64,000 bases of DNA from Alteraurantiacibacter hainanensis (GTDB lineage: Bacteria; Pseudomonadota; Alphaproteobacteria; Sphingomonadales; Sphingomonadaceae), in the NCBI RefSeq assembly GCF_036321025.1, contig NZ_JAZAPB010000001.1, forward strand, positions 1,116,001 to 1,180,000. Direction: 5' to 3'. Made by a program: the position numbers and the translations under genes. This document shows positions 58,112-64,000 of the stretch, in pieces. The notes under the pieces were generated by a model that saw nothing but the letters and a program-made list of their open reading frames with translations, did no database searches and had not been told where the DNA came from. Numbering within the stretch: the stretch's first letter is position 1; each line of letters begins with the position of its first letter.

Positions 58112-59677
58112 CTATCCCATGGGCATCCGGCACTCGTAGCTTTCGGCAGATGACGCATCGCCGCCGGTGTAGTGCGCGTAGGACGGGTGCGGGCAGAGCG
58201 GCATCTGCGCCTCGCTGTCGCGGCGGCTTGCCGTCACCCCGCCCGGTGCCTCGCCGTTCTCCACCCAGTCCACCATCGGGCTCAGCAGATCGAAGCTGTC
58301 GTAGGCGTTGCCGCCCCCGCAGTGGCCCATGCCCGGCACCATGTAGAAACGCGCGGCGTCATTCCACGCGTCCGCGCCGTTCGCTTCCCGCGCGCGCTGG
58401 TAATAGTCCCAGGTGTCGAAGGCGGAGAACCACGGGTCGGACACGCCGTGGAAGAACATCAGCTTTGATCCACGACCCAGATAGGTGGAGAGGTTCGTCC
58501 AGTACGCAGTGTCGGTCAGCCGCCCAACGGCATCCCAGCGCACTTCATGGATGCGATCGTCGATGGAGATTTCCCGCGCGGTGCTCGGGGGGCCGAGCGG
58601 GCCGCCCTGGCCCACGGGCAGGAAACCCGGCAGGCCCGGACCGGAGAAGGTGATTCCGGTGTCCCACGGATAGGGAACGTAGATGGGCCGCCCATTGCTC
58701 TCGCGCGGAGAAGCCATGGCCAGTCGCACCGCTTCGGCACGTTCGGGCGCCAGGCAGCCTTCGGTCTCGCCAGCCTCGCACTGCAGGGCAGAGGCGTCGA
58801 AATCGCGGCATGCGGCGACGTTCGCGATGATGCCGTCGGCGCGCCCGTCCAGCGGATCGCACTGGCGAACGAGTTCGCGGTCCACCACGGCCAGTTCGGC
58901 TGGCGTAAGGCGCGCGGGCCCCTCCGCCCCTTCGGGAAGGGTGGCGTTCAGCAGCACCTGCGCTGTCTCGATCGCGAGGTTGGAATGGCCGGGACGCATG
59001 GCGGGCGCGCCGATCACGATGCCGTCGAACAGTTCGGGATAGCGCTGGCTCGCCAGCATCCCCTCGCGCCCGCCGGTGGAACAGCCGGTCATGTAGGAAT
59101 GGTGCGGCGCGTTGCCGTAGAACATCTGGACGAGCCTGCGCGCGGTCTGCGTGACGGCCGGAACCGAGCTCTCGGCAAAATCCAGCGCCGCGCGCTGGTC
59201 GGCATAGAAGCTGTCGTCGAACACCGCTCCCTTGTGCCCGCTGTCGTGACTGGCCACGGCGAAACCGCGCGCCAGCGCGGGGGTGCTGCCCGATGCCGTC
59301 GAGCCCGTCGCGGGGTTCACGCTGCCGTTCAGGCCGCCGCCGCCCTGCAACAGGAACCGTCCGTTCCATTCCGCGGGCATGCGGACTTCGAAGCCGATGC
59401 CGTATTCGACCCCGCCGGCGCCCTGTCGCCGGTTGATCACGCCGCCGACCTTGCAATGCGCAGGCAGCATGACGCCGGGCTGGCCGAATTGCCCCGGCAT
59501 CGTACCCGCTTCCACGAAGGTCGCGCTCGCTTCGCTCACGCCTTCGATGCCGCCGACCTGCTCGGCAAAGCCCTGGCAGCGCGCAGCCGCATCAGTCTCG
59601 ACGCGGTCCTGCGAGGCGGCAGGAATGGCAGCGGCCACTGCGACAGTGCCGACGGCGGTAAAAAGCTTGAAGCGCAT
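58112..59677 (-). CDS. Tannase/feruloyl esterase family protein
   Basis: A 521-residue secreted enzyme (MRFKLFTAVGTVAVAAAIPAASQ signal). Tannase-family features: nucleophile TGCSTGGREGML, Asp in FHGVSDPWFSA and His next to cysteine in PGMGHCGGG, the cysteine pair bridging catalytic residues. The N-terminal region has LLQGGGGLNGSV. Probable substrates are aromatic esters such as feruloyl or galloyl esters or MHET-like compounds, but the exact one cannot be read. It is not clustered with aromatic degradation genes. Confidence 0.88.
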   Translation of the reverse strand: MRFKLFTAVGTVAVAAAIPAASQDRVETDAAARCQGFAEQVGGIEGVSEASATFVEAGTMPGQFGQPGVMLPAHCKVGGVINRRQGAGGVEYGIGFEVRMPAEWNGRFLLQGGGGLNGSVNPATGSTASGSTPALARGFAVASHDSGHKGAVFDDSFYADQRAALDFAESSVPAVTQTARRLVQMFYGNAPHHSYMTGCSTGGREGMLASQRYPELFDGIVIGAPAMRPGHSNLAIETAQVLLNATLPEGAEGPARLTPAELAVVDRELVRQCDPLDGRADGIIANVAACRDFDASALQCEAGETEGCLAPERAEAVRLAMASPRESNGRPIYVPYPWDTGITFSGPGLPGFLPVGQGGPLGPPSTAREISIDDRIHEVRWDAVGRLTDTAYWTNLSTYLGRGSKLMFFHGVSDPWFSAFDTWDYYQRAREANGADAWNDAARFYMVPGMGHCGGGNAYDSFDLLSPMVDWVENGEAPGGVTASRRDSEAQMPLCPHPSYAHYTGGDASSAESYECRMPMG

Positions 59678-59835
59678 GAAAATCCCCTCTCCCTAGACGA
59701 AGCCTAATCGCAGGGCTTTTGCCCCGCAATCGGGTAATTGCACCCGTTTGTCGCAGCAATCATTGGAAAACCCTGCAAGCCGCCTAGGCCGAATCGCCTG
59801 CGGTCCCTACGTTCGGACGCGATGAAGGCAGGGTC

Positions 59836-61275
59836 GTGAATACCAGTATCGCAATCGGCACCGACCCCCACGGCACGCAGGTGCTCGTGGACGTGGAGGA
59901 ACTGCTCGCCACGCGCCTGCTGGTGCAGGGCAATTCGGGCAGCGGCAAGTCGCACCTGCTGCGCCGCCTGCTGGAGCAGAGCGCGGGGCTGGTGCAACAG
60001 GTGGTGATCGACCCCGAGGGCGATTTCGTCTCGCTGGCCGATCACTTCGATCACGTGGTGGTGGAGGGCGCGAGCTATTCGGCGCGCGAAATCGAGGCGC
60101 TGGCTGGCCGTATCCGCCAGCACCGGGCCAGCGTGGTGCTGGCACTGGAGGATCTCGAGGTCGAACAGCAAATCCGCTGCGCCGCTCAGTTCCTCACCGC
60201 TCTCTTCGATGCCCCGCGCGAACACTGGTATCCCGCGCTGGTGGTGGTGGACGAGGCGCAGATGTTCGCCCCCGCCGCCGCCGGGGAAATGGCGGAAGAC
60301 ACGCGCCGCATGACGCTTTCCGCCATGACTAACCTGATGTGCCGGGGCCGCAAGCGCGGCCTTGCCGGGATCGTGGCGACGCAGCGCCTGGCCAAGCTCG
60401 CCAAGAACGTGGCGGCAGAGGCGTCGAACTTCCTCATGGGGCGCACCTTCCTCGATATCGACATGCAGCGCGCGGCGGACCTGCTCGGCATGGACCGCAA
60501 GCAGGCGGAGCGTATCCGCGACCTGCAACGCGGGCATTTCCTGGGGCTTGGCCCGGCGGTCAGCCGCCGTCCGGTGGCGGTGCACATCGGCGAGGTGAAG
60601 ACGGGCGGGAAGAACGCCGCCAGTGCGCTCACCCCGCTGCCGCAGGCGGGCTCTGCGGAAATGGGCGAACTGCTGCACGCCGACCTGGCGGAGGAAGCGG
60701 CGGAGAAGGTGCACCAGCCGCCCCCTCCCCCGCCGCCAGCGCCACCCCCGGTGGAGGAACTGGCGCAGTCGATGGCTGCGAGGGCCGAACCCGTCAACTC
60801 GCTCTCGGGCGAGGTGGCGAGCGGCGATGTCGATTCTGTGCTGCGCGAAATGGCGGCAGAAGAGGGGTCGACCTTTCGCCCCGCCGCCACGCTTTTCCGC
60901 GATTTCGCCACCCGTTGCCGCCAGCAGGGCGTGGCATCGGCGCATGTCGACATGCCCACCTTCCGCCGCCTGTTCGCCTTCGCCAGCGCCGGGGTTCACC
61001 GGCTGGACGAAAGCCAGCGCGAGGCGGTGGAGCGCATGGCGGGCGGCGTGGCCGACGACATGCTCGCGCCATACCTTGCCATCCTCGTTTCCGCCGCGCT
61101 GGGCCAGGGCACACCGGACGAGGATCACCTCGCCCGCGTATACGGAACCGCTTCGCCCGGCCGGATCCGCCGCCTGCTCGAACACCTCGAGAAGACCGGC
61201 CTGATCGCCGTGCACGAGGACTTCGGCGGCGAGCGCACGATCACCGTGCCGGGCATAGAGGACGTTATGGCCTGA
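59836..61275 (+). CDS. HerA-like ATP-binding protein with proline-rich linker
   Basis: A 479-residue protein. The N-terminal RecA-like motor has Walker A QGNSGSGKSHLLRR (about residues 31-44) and Walker B ALVVVDEAQMFAP (about 134-146), VATQRLAKL as a sensor and RGRKRGLAGI. After a Pro-rich linker (about 295-310) comes a helical/winged-helix-like C-terminus. GTG start; AAGG six to ten bases upstream. It has the HerA translocase core but no HAS-barrel start and no neighbouring nuclease (NurA) gene, so it stands alone. Role possibly in DNA processing or membrane-linked ATPase function. Confidence 0.8.
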   Translation: MNTSIAIGTDPHGTQVLVDVEELLATRLLVQGNSGSGKSHLLRRLLEQSAGLVQQVVIDPEGDFVSLADHFDHVVVEGASYSAREIEALAGRIRQHRASVVLALEDLEVEQQIRCAAQFLTALFDAPREHWYPALVVVDEAQMFAPAAAGEMAEDTRRMTLSAMTNLMCRGRKRGLAGIVATQRLAKLAKNVAAEASNFLMGRTFLDIDMQRAADLLGMDRKQAERIRDLQRGHFLGLGPAVSRRPVAVHIGEVKTGGKNAASALTPLPQAGSAEMGELLHADLAEEAAEKVHQPPPPPPPAPPPVEELAQSMAARAEPVNSLSGEVASGDVDSVLREMAAEEGSTFRPAATLFRDFATRCRQQGVASAHVDMPTFRRLFAFASAGVHRLDESQREAVERMAGGVADDMLAPYLAILVSAALGQGTPDEDHLARVYGTASPGRIRRLLEHLEKTGLIAVHEDFGGERTITVPGIEDVMA

Positions 61276-61335
61276 CGCGGCGCGTGGCGCTAAGCTCGTT
61301 CCCAAGCGCTGTAGCGCCATGAGGAGAGAAAAGCA

Positions 61336-62586
61336 GTGTCACCCATCATCCGCGCCCTTGTTCCCGCCGCCACCTTGCTGCTCGCCACGCCGCTGGCCGC
61401 GCAGGACAACTGGGTCGCCAGCTGGACAGCCTCGCCCCACGCCCCGCTAGGCGCCCAAGGGCCGTTTGCCGCCGCCCAGTACGACGACGTGACGATCAGC
61501 CAGGTGCTGCGCCTGTCCGAAGGCGGCGACCGCCTGCGCGTGCGTTTCACCAATCGCTATGGCGAGGTGCCCCTTACGATCGGTCAGGCCAGGATCGTGC
61601 TGCTGGACGATGCCGGGGCCGAAGTCGCCGGAACCGGCCGCGCGCTTACGTTCGGTGGAGAGGAAGGCGCCGTCATCCCGCGCGGCGCACCGTTCGCCAG
61701 CGACGTGGTGGACCTAGACACCCGGGATTTCGACAAGGTGAAGGTGGAGTTCTACCTTCCCGAAGCGACCGGCCCGTGCACCTGCCACCTCACCGGGCTC
61801 GATACCCTCGCCGTCTCTCCCGCGGGCAATCACGTGGGCGAGGAATGGGAGCCCGCCTCTACCGCCATGCACCGTGCATTCCTGTCAGTGGTCGAGGTCG
61901 ATTCCGACGATGCTCTGGGCACCATCGTCACCTACGGCGATTCCATCACTGACGGGGTCGGCTCGACACCCGGCGAGGACAACCGCTGGCCCGACGTGCT
62001 GGCCGAGCGGCTGGAAGCGGCGGGCCTCGAATATGCCGTCGCCAATGCCGGCATCAGCGGCAACCGCGTGCTCAGCCCCGGCATGGGCGAAAGCGCACTG
62101 GCGCGGCTGGACGAGGACGTGCTGAGCTTGCCGGGCGTTACCCACATGATCGTGTTCGTCGGCGTGAACGACATCGGCAACCGCTTCGGCGGCGCCTTCG
62201 ACAATGCCGGGGGCGGGATCGGCGGATTGCAGCTCGACCAGCCCGATATCGATGTGCAGCAGATGATCGCGGGCTATCGCCAGATCATCGCCCGCGCTCG
62301 TGCCGAGGGGATCGAGGTGATCGGATCTCCCATCGGCCCCTACAAGGGCGCGATGTACTGGACCGAGGAAGGCGAGGCCGCGCGCCAGGTGATCAACGAC
62401 TGGATCGTGAATTCGGGCGAGTTCGACGCCGTGGTGCGGCTCGACACCGCCTTTGCCGATCCCGACAACCCGCAGGCCATGCGCGAGGGCTATCACATGG
62501 GCGACTACCTGCACGGCTCCGACGCCGGCCTTCGCGCCGTGGGCGAGAGCATCGACCTTGCGCTGTTCGCGCCGGAGGGTGAATGA
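61336..62586 (+). CDS. Secreted SGNH/GDSL hydrolase
   Basis: A 416-residue protein with signal peptide (MSPIIRALVPAATLLLATPLAAQ). The N-terminal beta domain (about residues 25-175) precedes the SGNH catalytic domain with GDS in VTYGDSITDG, an Asn block (GVNDIGNR) and the DxxH pair in GDYLHGSDAG. GTG start with AGGAGAG. Such enzymes deacylate or de-esterify polysaccharides and lipids, so the substrate is open. Its stop overlaps the next gene's start by four bases. Confidence 0.9.
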   Translation: MSPIIRALVPAATLLLATPLAAQDNWVASWTASPHAPLGAQGPFAAAQYDDVTISQVLRLSEGGDRLRVRFTNRYGEVPLTIGQARIVLLDDAGAEVAGTGRALTFGGEEGAVIPRGAPFASDVVDLDTRDFDKVKVEFYLPEATGPCTCHLTGLDTLAVSPAGNHVGEEWEPASTAMHRAFLSVVEVDSDDALGTIVTYGDSITDGVGSTPGEDNRWPDVLAERLEAAGLEYAVANAGISGNRVLSPGMGESALARLDEDVLSLPGVTHMIVFVGVNDIGNRFGGAFDNAGGGIGGLQLDQPDIDVQQMIAGYRQIIARARAEGIEVIGSPIGPYKGAMYWTEEGEAARQVINDWIVNSGEFDAVVRLDTAFADPDNPQAMREGYHMGDYLHGSDAGLRAVGESIDLALFAPEGE

Positions 62587-63593
62587 TGCGCGGCCTCATG
62601 TCCCTTGCCGCCGCTGCGCTCGCCATATTCGCCCTGCCCGCCGCCGCGCAGGAGCAGCAGTTTGCCGAACTTGGCACCTGCGGCGAGATTAGCGATTGCC
62701 GGATCGGATATCGCACCTACGGAACGCTGAACGAGGCGCGCGACAATGCCGTCCTCGTGCCCGCCTGGTATGGCGGGAGCACCGAGCAGATGGGCTTCAT
62801 GGCCACCGCTCCCTTCCTCGATCCCGAGCGCTATTTCATCATCCTGGTAGACCCAATCGGCAACGGCGTGTCGATCTCGCCCAGCAACTCGCCAAGCCAG
62901 TCCATGGGCGAATTTCCTGAACTCACCATCGGCGACATGGTGGAAAGCGAATACCGCCTGGTGACCGAGCACCTGGGCCTCGAAAGCCTCCACGCCGTGA
63001 CCGGCATATCGATGGGCGGGATGCAGACCTTCGAATGGGCGGCGCGCTATCTCGATTTCGCCGACCGCTTCGTGCCCATAATCGGCAGCCCGCGCCTGCC
63101 TGCCTACGATATCGTGCGCTGGGATACCGCCAATGCCATCCGCGCATGGGAGCGGGCCTGCCGCTGCCCGGAAGCGCGCGCGATCGAGGCAGGTTTCGGC
63201 ATAACGACCCGCCCGATCGGCGTCGCCAACGATGCCGTGGCGCGCGCCGAGGCTTTCGATTTCATCGAGACCCGCGCGGCACAGGACGATTTCGACGAAG
63301 GCGAAAGCTGGGATCTGCAGCGACAGGGCGAAGCCATGATCGACCTCGACATCAGCCGGCATTTCGGCGGCGACATGGCGCTCGCGGCGCGAGAACTGGG
63401 TCGGCAGGTCGACATGATGATCGTGGTCAGCCGGGAAGACCGGATCGTCTCGCCCGAGCCCGCCATGGATTTCGCCCGCCTCGCCGGCTTTCCCGTGCTG
63501 GTGACCGACGAAGGGTGCGGCCACGGCGATTTCAACTGCAATCCCGATGTCTGGACCGTGGCGGCAGGAGCTTTCCTTGCCGACGACGATTGA
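62583..63593 (+). CDS. Secreted alpha/beta-hydrolase (MetX-like fold)
   Basis: A 336-residue hydrolase with a signal peptide (MMRGLMSLAAAALAIFALPAAAQ). Nucleophile GISMGGMQ, Asp in SREDRIVSPEP and His in GCGHGDFNC; overall order resembles homoserine O-acetyltransferase (MetX) relatives, but the signal peptide argues for a periplasmic role rather than methionine synthesis. It is coupled to the SGNH gene (ATGA). Function unknown; the pair may process one extracellular ester. Confidence 0.83.
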   Translation: MMRGLMSLAAAALAIFALPAAAQEQQFAELGTCGEISDCRIGYRTYGTLNEARDNAVLVPAWYGGSTEQMGFMATAPFLDPERYFIILVDPIGNGVSISPSNSPSQSMGEFPELTIGDMVESEYRLVTEHLGLESLHAVTGISMGGMQTFEWAARYLDFADRFVPIIGSPRLPAYDIVRWDTANAIRAWERACRCPEARAIEAGFGITTRPIGVANDAVARAEAFDFIETRAAQDDFDEGESWDLQRQGEAMIDLDISRHFGGDMALAARELGRQVDMMIVVSREDRIVSPEPAMDFARLAGFPVLVTDEGCGHGDFNCNPDVWTVAAGAFLADDD

Positions 63594-63708
63594 GTCCTTT
63601 GCCCAGCCGGGCGGGAAAGCGAGCGGGATTGCGCGAAACAGGTTTCATCTGTAACGGCCCCGGCATCCCATTGGTCACCCGCCCCCACTAGAACCGGAGT
63701 TCCATCCC

Positions 63709-64000
63709 ATGCGCATCGGCTGCCCCCGCGAGATCAAGAACCGCGAATACCGTGTCGGTCTGACCCCCGAAAGCGCCAAGGAACTGGTCGCCAACGGACA
63801 CGAGGTGTGGGTCGAGAGCGGCGCGGGCGAAGGCATCGGCGCATACGACGAACAGTATACGGCCAGCGGCGCGAAGGTGATCGCGGCGGTGGAAGACATC
63901 TTCGCCGAGTGCGAGATGATCGTGAAGGTCAAGGAGCCCCAGCCCGAGGAAATCGCCCGGCTGCGCGAAGGCCAGATTCTCTACACCTACCTCCACCTCG
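63709..64000 (+). CDS. ald: Alanine dehydrogenase (N-terminal part)
   Basis: NAD-dependent enzyme interconverting alanine and pyruvate with ammonia. The first 97 residues are present: MRIGCPREIKNREYRVGLTP is the typical Ald N-terminus, and VWVESGAGEGIG and VKVKEPQPEEIARL follow. The sequence runs off the right end. GGAG lies ten to thirteen bases upstream of the ATG. Nitrogen metabolism link with glnD is only thematic. Confidence 0.93.
   Translation, partial: MRIGCPREIKNREYRVGLTPESAKELVANGHEVWVESGAGEGIGAYDEQYTASGAKVIAAVEDIFAECEMIVKVKEPQPEEIARLREGQILYTYLHL

Noticed and set aside
1..64000. CRISPR arrays, tRNA, rRNA, insertion sequences and prophage
   Set aside because: I looked for regularly spaced repeats, T-loop motifs (GTTCRANNC), transposase-like proteins and phage structural genes, and saw none.

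Overview
This 64 kb window reads as chromosomal DNA of a high-GC alphaproteobacterium. The best fit is Sphingomonadales, probably Erythrobacteraceae. The reasons are HWE-type histidine kinases, GGAAC-N17-CGTT (EcfG general-stress) promoter matches, strong GC bias at third codon positions, many four-base ATGA gene overlaps and no-leader starts, and the mix of core genes: nrdA, nrdB, gyrB, guaA, glnD, lgt, ftsK, nadB and a leucine-degradation pair. I recognised no rRNA, tRNA, CRISPR array, transposase, phage gene or complete mobile element. Both ends cut genes: nhaA at the left and ald at the right.

Layout. 1-2.5 kb: nhaA (partial), small lipoproteins and two DUF465 proteins. 2.6-9.1 kb: class Ia ribonucleotide reductase, with nrdB and nrdA on the same strand but separated by small envelope and stress genes and an arylamine N-acetyltransferase; each nrd gene is followed at once by a small membrane-protein gene. 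9.6-17.1 kb: small envelope proteins, a DUF1330 protein, an O-methyltransferase, a secreted amidohydrolase, nadB, an ABC ATPase, a zinc-finger protein and a DUF924 protein. 17.1-19.3 kb: an unknown gene with two endonuclease III family genes. 19.4-25.0 kb: an MFS transporter with two membrane proteins, an Old Yellow Enzyme and guaA. 25.1-30.4 kb: an UrcA-like secreted protein lying between two copies of a 46-base element, then gyrB, an AI-2E family permease and an M50-type protease. 30.4-38.3 kb: a stress-promoter membrane protein, an acyltransferase, a DUF2807 lipoprotein, and the mccB and isovaleryl-CoA dehydrogenase genes separated by an esterase and a lower-GC gene.

38.4-47.2 kb: an HWE kinase running into an osmoprotectant-type ABC importer, then midA and lgt, then glnD divergent from lgt. 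47.2-51.5 kb: a YggS protein and a ThiE-like protein that diverge from a 20-base gap, then ftsK. 51.6-54.8 kb: a three-gene envelope locus (predicted outer-membrane barrel, 7TM_transglut-like membrane protein, ATP-grasp ligase) with a 317-base overlap between the last two open frames. 54.9-64 kb: SRPBCC-like and NTF2-like proteins, a lower-GC PAS-HWE kinase, a tannase-family esterase, a HerA-like ATPase, an SGNH hydrolase, a MetX-like hydrolase and ald.

The most useful leads are the barrel/7TM/ATP-grasp locus, the 46-base repeated element at 25.1 and 25.6 kb, two exact EcfG-type promoters, and a symmetric TATA palindrome that places a -10 box correctly for two leaderless divergent genes at 48.43 kb. 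All functions are read from sequence motifs and family knowledge; no database search was run.
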